A program made the position numbers and the translations under genes. The notes beneath the pieces were generated by a model. That model was not told where the DNA came from. It saw nothing but the letters and a program-made list of their open reading frames with translations, and did not search any database. Positions 16,329-25,063 of a DNA stretch of 35,563 nt are shown here, piece after piece. Within the stretch, counting starts at the first letter, position 1; each line of letters begins with the position of its first letter. Source of the stretch: an uncultured Dorea sp. (GTDB lineage: Bacteria; Bacillota; Clostridia; Lachnospirales; Lachnospiraceae); NCBI GenBank assembly GCA_947388185.1, contig CANDQP010000022.1:1-35563 (forward strand). Reading direction: 5' to 3'.

Positions 16329-16357
16329 TTGAGTATATTAGAGAAGCATGATAAAAT
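16329..16357 (+). promoter_or_regulatory. Promoter of the Wadjet operon
   Basis: TTGAGT, 17-bp spacer, TAAAAT, with TGA directly before the -10 box (extended -10). The start point would be near 16364, leaving a leader of about 100 nt that contains a short coupled ORF. Confidence 0.55.
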
Positions 16358-16390
16358 AGCAGGGAAGAAGGATGCTGATGGGGAATTTTA

Positions 16391-16471
16391 GTGAAGAATT
16401 ATGAAGCGATTGGAAAAGGAGTAAAAGATATTATGGGTAGAAAAGTGTTAGAGTATGAGGCGAAGAGATGA
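16391..16471 (+). CDS. Possible short leader ORF overlapping jetD start
   Basis: From the GTG at 16391 this frame encodes VKNYEAIGKGVKDIMGRKVLEYEAKR; from the ATG at 16433 it encodes MGRKVLEYEAKR, preceded by AAAAGGAG 11 nt upstream. It ends with a TGA that overlaps the jetD ATG as ATGA, the signature of translational coupling. It may be a true leader peptide or the last codons of a decayed gene whose 5' part was lost when the Wadjet operon arrived. Confidence 0.35.
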   Translation: MKNYEAIGKGVKDIMGRKVLEYEAKR

Positions 16472-17460
16472 AGCGGATCACTCTGGAATCTCTGATCCGA
16501 TCACATCAAGATACTCCATACGATCGACAATATGAATATATACTGACACTCATATCGGAGGGGAAGATCAAGCCTCTGAAAGCATCCGGGACGAATGGTA
16601 AGCATCCTGCGCTATACCGGGAATATTGGCTGATCGAGCAGGAGAAGGATTACCTTGCACTTGAAGAAGAGTTAAAATACCGGCTGCATCCCCTGATCTC
16701 CGTGGATTATTATCTGTCCCATCTGAGTAATTATGAGAAGGACAGAGTATGGGTCTTGAGGCTGAGTGAATATCTCAAACAGAGCAGGGAATACTTGGGA
16801 TACGCGGAATCTGTGAATGAGCGCAGCTTTGAGATATGGGGCAGAGAGAAGTTCCTGGGGCGCGAACAGGGGAAGAGGATCTTGAAGAATTGCGGACTGA
16901 CGGAGGAGTTTCTTCATATCTATCAGACTACGGAACCGCTGGCATATTATTCGCATACGCGGGACGTGCCGCAGAATCTCCTTATCCTGGAGAATAAGGA
17001 TACCTTCTATAGCATGCGGCGGCATTTGATGGAGGGAGGCGGCAGAATCCTGGGGATGGAGTTCGGAACGCTGATCTATGGTGCTGGGAAGGGCATTTTG
17101 CGTTCATTCCTGGATTTTGATCTGTGTGTAGAGCCATATATGAGGGATGGCAGGAATGGGATCTATTATTTCGGAGATCTGGACTACGAGGGCATCGGTA
17201 TCTATGAGAGTCTTGCGAAGATGAACGCCGGGGAGCGGAAGGTGTTGCCGCTTGCGGCGGCATATGAGACGATGATCGAGAAGGCAGAGAGGACTTGCGG
17301 GACGGAGAATCTTCCGGATACGAAGGAGCAGCAGAACCGGAATATCCGGGAGGAGTTTTTCTCATATTTTGATACGGTGTGTGAAGACAAGATGAGGAAG
17401 CTGTTGGAGTCCGGGAAATATATCCCGCAGGAGATATTGAATATTACAGATTTTAGGTAG
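16468..17460 (+). CDS. jetD: Wadjet system protein JetD (TOPRIM nuclease subunit)
   Basis: 330 aa. JetD is the nuclease subunit of Wadjet, an SMC-like defence system that recognises and cleaves closed circular plasmids. The C-terminal half is a TOPRIM domain: E175 in LLILENKDTF and the metal-binding pair D237/D239 in YYFGDLDYEGIGIYE. The N-terminal part (residues 1-160) fits the winged-helix/arm region that contacts JetA. GAGG lies seven bases before the ATG, and the start overlaps a short upstream ORF. It is first in a D-A-B-C gene order, 11 bp ahead of jetA. The catalytic residues look intact, so the nuclease should be active. Confidence 0.88.
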   Translation: MKRITLESLIRSHQDTPYDRQYEYILTLISEGKIKPLKASGTNGKHPALYREYWLIEQEKDYLALEEELKYRLHPLISVDYYLSHLSNYEKDRVWVLRLSEYLKQSREYLGYAESVNERSFEIWGREKFLGREQGKRILKNCGLTEEFLHIYQTTEPLAYYSHTRDVPQNLLILENKDTFYSMRRHLMEGGGRILGMEFGTLIYGAGKGILRSFLDFDLCVEPYMRDGRNGIYYFGDLDYEGIGIYESLAKMNAGERKVLPLAAAYETMIEKAERTCGTENLPDTKEQQNRNIREEFFSYFDTVCEDKMRKLLESGKYIPQEILNITDFR

Positions 17461-17471
17461 AGAGGAACAAG

Positions 17472-19082
17472 ATGCAGTATGAATTTTTGAAACATTTTCC
17501 AAGAAGGATGAAGAATGTGGGCCTGTATGCGCTGCTGATCCAGAACAGCGCTCAGAAGACGACTTGGAAGCAGTATGGGTTCCTGACGCTTGGGGAGCAG
17601 CTGAATCTGATCTTTGCTGTGATGCTCTACGTTATGGAGCAGTCTTTGAAGGAAGAGCATTGTACGATGGATGATATCGGGGCCTATATCGACACTGTCA
17701 ATACACAGCATTTCGGGAAGGATATGACATATGATGACTGCAGGCAGCTTGGAGACTTTGTGGTCAATGTTGTGTTGTCCAACGAGGGCAAGGCGATGTA
17801 TTTTGACGGGTTTGATTTCGAACAGAATGCGTATCAGACCTTGCATATCAGTTATATAGCGAACAGGATCATCTACATAGATCAGGAATTCAGACGCACT
17901 TCTTATTATTTGACAGACGACGGATATAATCTTCTTCTTGCAACCCTTGAGATTGAGAACAATATGAAACTGACCATCCATGAGATGATATTTCAGATGC
18001 ATCTTGAGAAGCAGAGCTATGACAAGGCTGTGGACGAGATCAAGAATGTGTTTAACCTGTTGAGGATCCAGCTTCAGAAGATCCAGGAGGCTATGGGGAA
18101 GATCCGGAGAAATGCATTGAATTACTCTGTGAAGGATTATGAGGAGATCCTGGTGGGGAATCTGGATACGATCAGTGATACGAAGCAGAAGTTCCAGAAC
18201 TACAGGGAGATGGTGAAGAGCCGTGCGCGTGCGTTGGAGGAGGAGAATATCAATGTGAAGCGGCTCAGCGGGAAGGATGAGGAGAAGCTTGGCAATCTCC
18301 GGGTGATCGAGACATATCTGAACCGGACGATCGATGAGCATCAGAAGATATTGAACAGCCATTTCGATCTTAAGGCTTTATATACGAAGGAGTTGGAGAC
18401 GCTGTCGCAGATGTCTCTGATCCGGCGGTTTCCTATGCGGACAGAACTGTATGATAAGATCCTGGAGGATCCTAAGGGCCTGGAGAATCTGGATTATTTT
18501 CTTCGGCCGCTGTTCAATCAGGAGATAGAGAAGGTATATAACCTGAATAAGGCATTTCAGCTGCAGCGTCCGGTGCGCAGGCGGGAAGAAGAGGATGCCG
18601 CGGAAGAGCTGGATTTTGATGAGGAGGAGTGGATAAGGGAGCAGGAGCGGCTGCGCAAGGAGAAGCTTAAGCGTTATGAAGTGAGTCTTGGCAGGATTCT
18701 TGGGTATGCGGCAAGAACGGGAGAGATCTCTCTTATGGAGATCGCGGCGCTTACGCAGGAGAAGGAAGAGGAACGCCGGGAGCTGATTCCCAATGTCGAG
18801 ATATTCAAGGAGATCATGGTGGAACTGATCAGGAACCAGGAGATCGATATTGCTGCGCTTTTAAGGGAACGCAGTGAATTCATCCAGGATCGGCCGGGAG
18901 AGTTCCAGCTAAATGAGATGCTGCTGCGCCTGGTGGAGGAATATCCCAGGTTCCGTCACGTCAGTAAGGTGGAGACGTATCGGATCGAGGACGGGAGCAC
19001 GGTGACATTTGAAGGGATATTGAATGAGGAGCAGGAGCGAAAGACGATCCGGTGTTCGAATGTGCGGATTCGGGTTATGTGA
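17472..19082 (+). CDS. jetA: Wadjet system protein JetA (kleisin-like subunit)
   Basis: 536 aa. It opens with MQYEFLKHFPRRMKNVGLYALL and an N-terminal helical/winged-helix region that I recognise from the JetA family of Wadjet. JetA is the kleisin-like subunit that bridges the JetC heads and recruits JetB and JetD. The middle is strongly coiled-coil (about residues 180-300), followed by a very acidic linker (RRREEEDAAEELDFDEEEW) and a C-terminal globular part with winged-helix character. AGAGGAAC precedes the ATG. It is 11 bp after jetD and 20 bp before jetB. The family assignment rests on sequence recognition plus the neighbouring JetB, C and D. Confidence 0.85.
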   Translation: MQYEFLKHFPRRMKNVGLYALLIQNSAQKTTWKQYGFLTLGEQLNLIFAVMLYVMEQSLKEEHCTMDDIGAYIDTVNTQHFGKDMTYDDCRQLGDFVVNVVLSNEGKAMYFDGFDFEQNAYQTLHISYIANRIIYIDQEFRRTSYYLTDDGYNLLLATLEIENNMKLTIHEMIFQMHLEKQSYDKAVDEIKNVFNLLRIQLQKIQEAMGKIRRNALNYSVKDYEEILVGNLDTISDTKQKFQNYREMVKSRARALEEENINVKRLSGKDEEKLGNLRVIETYLNRTIDEHQKILNSHFDLKALYTKELETLSQMSLIRRFPMRTELYDKILEDPKGLENLDYFLRPLFNQEIEKVYNLNKAFQLQRPVRRREEEDAAEELDFDEEEWIREQERLRKEKLKRYEVSLGRILGYAARTGEISLMEIAALTQEKEEERRELIPNVEIFKEIMVELIRNQEIDIAALLRERSEFIQDRPGEFQLNEMLLRLVEEYPRFRHVSKVETYRIEDGSTVTFEGILNEEQERKTIRCSNVRIRVM

Positions 19083-19102
19083 GGAAAGCGGGGAGAGCAG
19101 AT

Positions 19103-19819
19103 ATGGCATATGAATTAGAGGAAGTCAGGATCAGCCAGGAGATCTTCTATTATCTTCTGGAGCATCACGAGCTTCGGGAAGAAGAGGAGATACAGCTATA
19201 TAAGGCATACACGGAGCAGGAAGAGGTCCAGAACCTGGTCAAATCCCAGGGAGAGATTGCCCAGAGCCGGATCGAGCGGTATGGGAATGTGATCTACCTG
19301 ATCCCCAGAGAGGAGAATCATTTCCTGGGGTTCTCCAAAGCTCAGCTTAAGGCGGCGCTATGCAAATCGTCAGGTACGGATAAGGATTACTATCTGTCCC
19401 AATTCGTGGTGCTGACTCTTCTGGTGGAATTCTTTGACGGTCAGGGGAGCAGCAGTAAGGCGAGAGAATACATCCGGGTGGGAGAGCTTCAGAACTGTAT
19501 CTCTGCGCGGCTCAGGGAGGGCGCCCAGAGTATGGATGAGGAGGAAGAAGAGCAGGGAGGAATCGCATTCTCCAATATGTTGGAGGCGTATGAGGCGCTG
19601 CGCTCGGATGATAAGGGATCCAGAGCGAAGACTACGAAGGAAGGTTTTCTGCATCACATACTGTTATTCCTGCAGAAGCAGGGATTGATCGAGTATGTAG
19701 AGCCGGATGTGATGATCAAGACTACGAAGAAGCTGGATAATTTCATGGACTGGAATCTGCTGAACCAGAATAATTATCACAGAGTGCTGCGAGTGCTGGG
19801 GGTGACGGAGGATGAGTAA
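19103..19819 (+). CDS. jetB: Wadjet system protein JetB (DUF4194 family)
   Basis: 238 aa. JetB is the KITE-like (tandem winged-helix) subunit of the complex and binds the kleisin JetA. Fitting stretches are the LLEHHELREEEEIQLYKAY opening, YLIPREENHFLGFSKAQLK, and DKDYYLSQFVVLTLLVEFF. The ORF track starts at 19052 inside jetA, but the ATG at 19103 (MAYELEEVRISQEIFY) has GGGGAG seven bases upstream, so I use it. It overlaps jetC by 8 bp (ATGAGTAA), indicating translational coupling and close stoichiometry. Confidence 0.86.
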   Translation: MAYELEEVRISQEIFYYLLEHHELREEEEIQLYKAYTEQEEVQNLVKSQGEIAQSRIERYGNVIYLIPREENHFLGFSKAQLKAALCKSSGTDKDYYLSQFVVLTLLVEFFDGQGSSSKAREYIRVGELQNCISARLREGAQSMDEEEEEQGGIAFSNMLEAYEALRSDDKGSRAKTTKEGFLHHILLFLQKQGLIEYVEPDVMIKTTKKLDNFMDWNLLNQNNYHRVLRVLGVTEDE

Positions 19820-22800
19820 GATACAGGCTGTCAGGCTGATCAATGTGAATTACAACAATAATGCGATCCGTGTCAGTGATGAATGTCTCCATCTGAATGG
19901 GGAGAGTACGCTGCTCTCTCTCAGGAACGGCGGCGGCAAGTCGGTGCTGGTCCAGATGATGCTCGCTCCGTTTGTGCATAAGAGATACCGAGATGCGAAG
20001 GACCGTCCTTTCGAGAGCTACTTTACATCGAGCAAGCCGTCATTTATCCTGGTGGAGTGGGTGCTGGACGGCAAAGCAGGGTATGTCCTTACGGGGATGA
20101 TGGTGCGAAGGAGCCAGGAGAGCGGTGAAGGCAGCGGCGAGAATCTGGAGATGATCAATATCATCAGTGAATATAAGGAACCGTGTATCCAGGATATCCA
20201 CCATCTGCCGGTAGTGGAGAAGGGGAAGAAGGAGATGATCCTCAAGAATTTTGCGGCATGCAGGCAGATATTTGAGACGTATAAGAAGGATCGCTCGATG
20301 AATTTCTTCTATTATGATATGACGAATGCTGCGCAGTCCAGGCAGTATTTTGACAAGCTTACGGAGTACCAGATCCATTATAAGGAATGGGAGACGATCA
20401 TTAAGAAGGTGAACCTCAAGGAATCGGGACTTTCGGAGCTGTTCGCGGACTGCCGGGACGAGAAAGGCCTGGTGGAGAAATGGTTTCTTGACGCGGTAGA
20501 GAGCAAGCTGAATAAGGAGCGGAACCGCATGAAGGAATTCCAGACCATTCTGGAGAAATATGTGGGGCAGTACAAGGATAACCAGACCAAGATCAAGCGG
20601 CGCGACATCATATGCGCTTTCAAGGGAGAGGCGGAAGGAATCCGGGAGAGAGCGGAAGACTATTTTGCGAAGACGGAAGAGGTGAAGAGGCAGGAGAATC
20701 TTGTGGCACATTTTATTGCAGAACTGAACCGGCTGCATGGTGTGACAGAGGAAGAATACAATGATATCCTTGCGAGGATCGAGGAACTCCGGGAACAGAT
20801 AGCCAGGGTTGAATATGAGAAGCTGTCCAGCGAGATCCACAGACTCAATGAGGAGCAGTATTATCACATCAGTAACCGGGATATGATTGAGATCGAGAAG
20901 GAGGATCTGGAAGGGGAGGCCGGGAAGATCGAGAGGATGCTGCATCTGCTCAGATGTGCCAGACAACAGAAGGCGGCAGAGCAGGAGCGGGAGGAATTGG
21001 AGCTGATCCGTCAGAAGCTTCTTGTGTCACGTCAGAAGGAAGAGGATCTGGAGCCGGAGAGGAATGCGTTAGGATCTGCGCTGAGACGGTATTACGGGGA
21101 ACTTGTTGAGGAGAATGAGAAGAAGAGGCAGGAGAATGAAGAAGAGGCCAGGGTGACCGCAGAGGAGCTTAGCGAGGCGGAAGGGAAGCTTACAGCTCTG
21201 GGAGAGGAGCTGATAGAGAATGCTGCCAGAGAAGGCGGGCTAAGGAATGCGGCAGCGTCCTATGACAGGACAGAGGACAACTTCAACCGTTGTTATGAGG
21301 AAGCCCTGGTCCGTAATATTCTTGGAGTATATGAGCCGGGAATGCTGGAGATCCGCCGGGAGGCTTATGAGAAGGAGCTTGAGAAGCTCTCACGGGCAAG
21401 ACAGGGGCTTAAGAGACAGCAGGAACAGGCGCAGGAGAGAAGCAGGAGCCGGGAGCGTGCGCTTCAGGACCTGCAGGCCGGGCAGCTTCGCGGGAAGCTT
21501 ATGCTGACGCAGAAGGAGGATATTCGGAAGGGGTATGAGCAGGAGCTTGATGATCGAAGAACGGTACTTAGTTATCTGAATCTGGAAGAAGCGGTATTGT
21601 TCGATACAGAGAAGATCCTGCATGCTTCCGGGAGAAAATTGCTGGAGATTGCGGGAATCAGGCGGAAGCTTGAGAAGGAAGAGGATATCCTGCAGAAGGA
21701 ATACCACAGGCTGACGCAGGGGAAGGTACTGGAGCTGCCAGAGGAACTGGAGCAGGAGCTTATCGATCTGGGAATCCATGTGGTCTATGGAATGGAGTGG
21801 TTAGGGAAGAACGGGTACTCGGAGCAGCAGAATCTGGAGCTGGTACGCCGTCATCCATTCCTGCCCTATGCGCTGATCCTGTCAGAGGCAGAGCTTAAGA
21901 AGCTGTCCGGGCACACAGAAGGGATCTATACCTCGTTTCCTGTTCCGATCGTGCCAAGAGAATTATTGGAGAGAAGTGAAAGCGAGCGGGAGAGCGGGAT
22001 CATACGGCTTGACGGGGTCAGCTTCTATGTGCTGTTCAATGAGAATCTGCTGAATGAAGAGAAGCTGCGCCTTCTGGTCGAAGAGAAGGAGAGGCAGATC
22101 CAGAGAAAGAAGGAAGCGATTGCCATCCGCCAGGCGGAGTACAAGGAGTATTTTGAACGGCAGGAGATGGTTCGGAACCAGGAGGTCAGCAAAGAGAAGT
22201 GGGATGCCAACGACAAGAGCATCAAGGAGCTTACGGAGAAGCTCGGGAAGCTGTGCGGGGAGATCCGGGAATGTACAGACGAGCTTAGCGCGCTTAAGGA
22301 AGAGACCTTGCGGTTGGAACAGGATATCCGTAAGAACGGGAAGGAGACAGAACATAAGCAGAGAAGATTTGAAGACTTTATCCGTCTGTGCAGGGACTAT
22401 GAGCTGTATGAGCAGAACCTGAACGATCTTGAGCGCTGCAAGAAGGAGGCCGAGAAGCTTACCCAGAAACAGAAGCTTTTGAAGGATCGGCAGGAGAAAC
22501 TCAGAGAACGTCAGAAGTCCGAAGAGATCGAGAGAAATCATCTGCTGCATACGGGGGAGGAGCTTAAGAGGGAGGCGCGGAAGTACCAGAAGTATGCCGA
22601 TCATTCGGATATGACGGATGAGCCTGGGAGGGACAGTCAGGAAGATATCCGAGAATTGGAGGCCAGATATGCCGCGATCACATCCAGTATGTCCCAGGAG
22701 ATCCAGGAGTTGGAGGATCAGGAGCAGAGGGCTGGGAGCCGTTGCCAGGAAGCAGCGGACGAGCTTGGACATCTGCAGAGAAAATACGGCCTTACCGCGG

Positions 22801-24230
22801 ACGAATGGGCAGACATATCCTATAGCCGGGAGGAGGAAACACACCAGGAGATCATGTTTGAGGACCGCAGGCAGAAGATTGCGGTAAAACAAAGACTCTG
22901 GAATGAAGAAGACAAGCAGATCGCTGTGATCGGTCAGCAGAAGAGCGAGCGTCTGAAGAGGATGCAAAGCGAGTGCGGGGAAGATGAACCGCTTCCTAAG
23001 GCGAAGATCCAGGATCAGGATTTCGATGCAAGGAAGAATCAGTTCCGTTATCAGGAGAAGGAGGCTGAGAAGCAGGCGGAGAATCGGAAGGAGCGGCTCA
23101 GGATCTATGATGAGAATCTGACGGCGCTGGCTGAATTCAGTGATCTCCCGCTGGGAGAGGAGATTGTGTGGGAACAGGACTTCCAGGAGATGGACGGACA
23201 GAATCTCAGGAACTATAAGGGAATCCTGATCAGGGATCATAAGCAGAAGGAGCGGGACAGCCGGGATGCAAGAGAACGGCTTACAAGGCTGCTGAACCGG
23301 GTTGTGCGCATGGAGCAGTTTCAGGAGGATTTCTACAGGAAGCCGCTTGAGTCTATGCTGGAGCTGACGGGGGATGCGTCTGCCGTGCTTCGGCAGCTAT
23401 CAACGACTCTCCAGTCTTATGACAGCCTGATGGAGAAGCTTATGGTTGATATCTCTCTGGTGGAGAAGGAGAAGAAGAAGATCGTGGAGCTGATGGAGGA
23501 TTATATTCGTGAGGTGCACCAGAACCTGGGCAGGATCGACCATAATTCTACCATCACGATCCGGGAACGTCCGGTCAAGATGTTGAAGCTCCAGATCCCG
23601 GAATGGGAGGAGAACGAGAATCTGTATCTGATCCGTCTGCAGGATATGATCGACGAGATCACTCAGAAAGGGTTAAGACTGTTCGAACAGAATGAGAACG
23701 CGCAGGAATATTTCGGTACGCAGATCACAACGAGGAATCTCTATGATACGGTGGTCGGGATCGGCAATGTGCAGATACGCCTGTATAAGATCGAGGCTCA
23801 GAGAGAATACCCGATCACCTGGGCGGAGGTGGCCAGGAATTCCGGCGGAGAAGGATTCTTATCGGCATTCGTTATTCTCTCAAGCCTTCTGTACTATATG
23901 AGGAAGGACGATACGGATATATTTGCGGACAGGAACGAGGGTAAGGTTCTGGTGATGGATAATCCTTTTGCACAGACGAATGCATCACATCTGCTGAAGC
24001 CGTTGATGGATGTGGCGAAGAAGTCGAATACGCAGCTGGTCTGCCTTACCGGTCTTGGTGGAGAGTCAATCTACAACCGTTTCGACAATATTTATGTGCT
24101 GAATCTGATCGCGGCAAGCCTGAGGAACGGCATGCAATACCTGAAAGCAGATCATCTGCGGGGGAATGAGCCGGAGACGATGATCGTGTCTCAGATCGAA
24201 GTGATGGAACAGCAGGAGCTGGTGTTTTAA
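19812..24230 (+). CDS. jetC: Wadjet system protein JetC (SMC-like ATPase)
   Basis: 1472 aa. JetC is the SMC/MukB-like motor of Wadjet that extrudes DNA loops and detects circular plasmids by size and topology. The Walker A is N39-GGGKS44 (SLRNGGGKSVLVQM). Two long Glu/Lys/Arg-rich coiled-coil arms (about residues 230-680 and 760-1260) surround a hinge region near 690-760 (LEQELIDLGIHVVYGMEWL, HPFLPYALILSEAEL). The ABC signature is NSGGEGFLSAFVILSS and the Walker B is KVLVMDNPFAQTNASHL near the C-terminus. Notably the residue after the Walker B Asp is Asn, where Glu is usual in SMC ATPases. Both heads are present and the frame is intact. Confidence 0.9.
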   Translation: MSKIQAVRLINVNYNNNAIRVSDECLHLNGESTLLSLRNGGGKSVLVQMMLAPFVHKRYRDAKDRPFESYFTSSKPSFILVEWVLDGKAGYVLTGMMVRRSQESGEGSGENLEMINIISEYKEPCIQDIHHLPVVEKGKKEMILKNFAACRQIFETYKKDRSMNFFYYDMTNAAQSRQYFDKLTEYQIHYKEWETIIKKVNLKESGLSELFADCRDEKGLVEKWFLDAVESKLNKERNRMKEFQTILEKYVGQYKDNQTKIKRRDIICAFKGEAEGIRERAEDYFAKTEEVKRQENLVAHFIAELNRLHGVTEEEYNDILARIEELREQIARVEYEKLSSEIHRLNEEQYYHISNRDMIEIEKEDLEGEAGKIERMLHLLRCARQQKAAEQEREELELIRQKLLVSRQKEEDLEPERNALGSALRRYYGELVEENEKKRQENEEEARVTAEELSEAEGKLTALGEELIENAAREGGLRNAAASYDRTEDNFNRCYEEALVRNILGVYEPGMLEIRREAYEKELEKLSRARQGLKRQQEQAQERSRSRERALQDLQAGQLRGKLMLTQKEDIRKGYEQELDDRRTVLSYLNLEEAVLFDTEKILHASGRKLLEIAGIRRKLEKEEDILQKEYHRLTQGKVLELPEELEQELIDLGIHVVYGMEWLGKNGYSEQQNLELVRRHPFLPYALILSEAELKKLSGHTEGIYTSFPVPIVPRELLERSESERESGIIRLDGVSFYVLFNENLLNEEKLRLLVEEKERQIQRKKEAIAIRQAEYKEYFERQEMVRNQEVSKEKWDANDKSIKELTEKLGKLCGEIRECTDELSALKEETLRLEQDIRKNGKETEHKQRRFEDFIRLCRDYELYEQNLNDLERCKKEAEKLTQKQKLLKDRQEKLRERQKSEEIERNHLLHTGEELKREARKYQKYADHSDMTDEPGRDSQEDIRELEARYAAITSSMSQEIQELEDQEQRAGSRCQEAADELGHLQRKYGLTADEWADISYSREEETHQEIMFEDRRQKIAVKQRLWNEEDKQIAVIGQQKSERLKRMQSECGEDEPLPKAKIQDQDFDARKNQFRYQEKEAEKQAENRKERLRIYDENLTALAEFSDLPLGEEIVWEQDFQEMDGQNLRNYKGILIRDHKQKERDSRDARERLTRLLNRVVRMEQFQEDFYRKPLESMLELTGDASAVLRQLSTTLQSYDSLMEKLMVDISLVEKEKKKIVELMEDYIREVHQNLGRIDHNSTITIRERPVKMLKLQIPEWEENENLYLIRLQDMIDEITQKGLRLFEQNENAQEYFGTQITTRNLYDTVVGIGNVQIRLYKIEAQREYPITWAEVARNSGGEGFLSAFVILSSLLYYMRKDDTDIFADRNEGKVLVMDNPFAQTNASHLLKPLMDVAKKSNTQLVCLTGLGGESIYNRFDNIYVLNLIAASLRNGMQYLKADHLRGNEPETMIVSQIEVMEQQELVF

Positions 24231-24248
24231 AAGGCAGAGAATGGAATG

Positions 24249-24277
24249 TTGTAATTTTATGAGTTTTGCGTTAATAT
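24249..24277 (+). promoter_or_regulatory. Possible promoter of the membrane protein gene after jetC
   Basis: TTGTAA, 17-bp spacer, TAATAT. It begins 18 bp after the jetC stop, suggesting that the following gene is not part of the Wadjet operon. Confidence 0.4.
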
Positions 24278-24296
24278 ATTATCAGGGTTATACAGT

Positions 24297-24983
24297 TTGC
24301 AGCCCGCAAAATATGAAATTACAAGAAGCAAGGAGTGGGAAGAGATGGCCAGATATGTGAGAGACCTGGTATTGAACAAGCCGGACGATTTCGTGCAGTT
24401 CATGATGAATGATTTTCTGCGGAAGAACAGCTTTGTGATGTCCGACTGGAAGGGAGAGCCGGCGTACCGTACCGGAGACGCTATGATGGAAGGGTACAAG
24501 TATCTGAAGTGGAACTATTCAGGGGGAATATTCCATCTGGAAGCGTGGATGAAGGGGACCTTTGGGGGCGAATGGAATCTTGACGGGTTCGTAGGGACAC
24601 TGCAGAAGAAGCCTTATAAGGCAAGCCTGGAGCAACTGTTTGCTGCCCTTAACCAGCCGATTCCGATGAATCAGGCGGGTGCGCCGGAGCAGGTGAATCC
24701 GATGCCGAATGTGGTGCCGGTACAGACGGTGGATAATTCCAGCGCGGCAACGATGGGGCTGGTATTTGGAATATTCAGCTTGATATTTGCATTTCTGATT
24801 CCGCTTGTGAGCATTCTACTTGCGTGTCTTGGATTCTCGAGAGCGAGGATGGGCGCGGGCTCCAGTAAGGCAGGGCTGGCGAAGGCAGGGAAGATTCTCT
24901 GCATTATAGGAATCATTGCTGCAATCGTAATGTGGGGGCTGAATATATTGACGCTCTCGGCGTCGTTTGCGGGATTCTATTAG
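24297..24983 (+). CDS. DUF4190-like membrane protein of unknown function
   Basis: 228 aa if started at the TTG at 24297. A 212-aa version from the ATG at 24345 has AAGGAG nine bases upstream and is a good alternative; I keep the longer frame because the extra residues (KYEITRSKEWEEMARYV) continue the first helix naturally. Residues 20-125 are a soluble domain (LNKPDDFVQFMMNDFLRKNSF, GYKYLKWNYSGGIFHLEAW) that I have the impression of seeing in other Lachnospiraceae proteins. A Pro/Asn-rich linker follows, then two hydrophobic hairpins with SRARMGAGSSKAGLAKAGKIL between them, as in DUF4190 proteins. The function is unknown. It lies 66 bp after jetC and ends at a shared terminator with the alpha-galactosidase gene. 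Confidence 0.8.
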   Translation: MQPAKYEITRSKEWEEMARYVRDLVLNKPDDFVQFMMNDFLRKNSFVMSDWKGEPAYRTGDAMMEGYKYLKWNYSGGIFHLEAWMKGTFGGEWNLDGFVGTLQKKPYKASLEQLFAALNQPIPMNQAGAPEQVNPMPNVVPVQTVDNSSAATMGLVFGIFSLIFAFLIPLVSILLACLGFSRARMGAGSSKAGLAKAGKILCIIGIIAAIVMWGLNILTLSASFAGFY

Positions 24984-25007
24984 AAGGATTTTATATACGA
25001 TCAGATA

Positions 25008-25057
25008 AAGGGCTGTCAGGAGATGCCGCTGCATTCGCGAATCTCCTGACAGCCCTT
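25008..25057. terminator. Bidirectional hairpin between convergent genes
   Basis: AAGGGCTGTCAGGAGAT pairs perfectly with ATCTCCTGACAGCCCTT (17 bp) around a 16-nt loop, between the converging membrane protein and alpha-galactosidase genes. U-tracts are weak on both strands (CCCTTTAT on minus). Confidence 0.7.
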
Positions 25058-25063
25058 GCTGTA

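Noticed and set aside
21963-23240. 425-aa minus-strand ORF inside jetC (and similar long antisense ORFs at 17202-18362 and 20040-20966)
   Set aside because: Leu/Ile-rich translation is the usual antisense artefact of Glu/Lys-rich coiled-coil coding sequence; no start signals.
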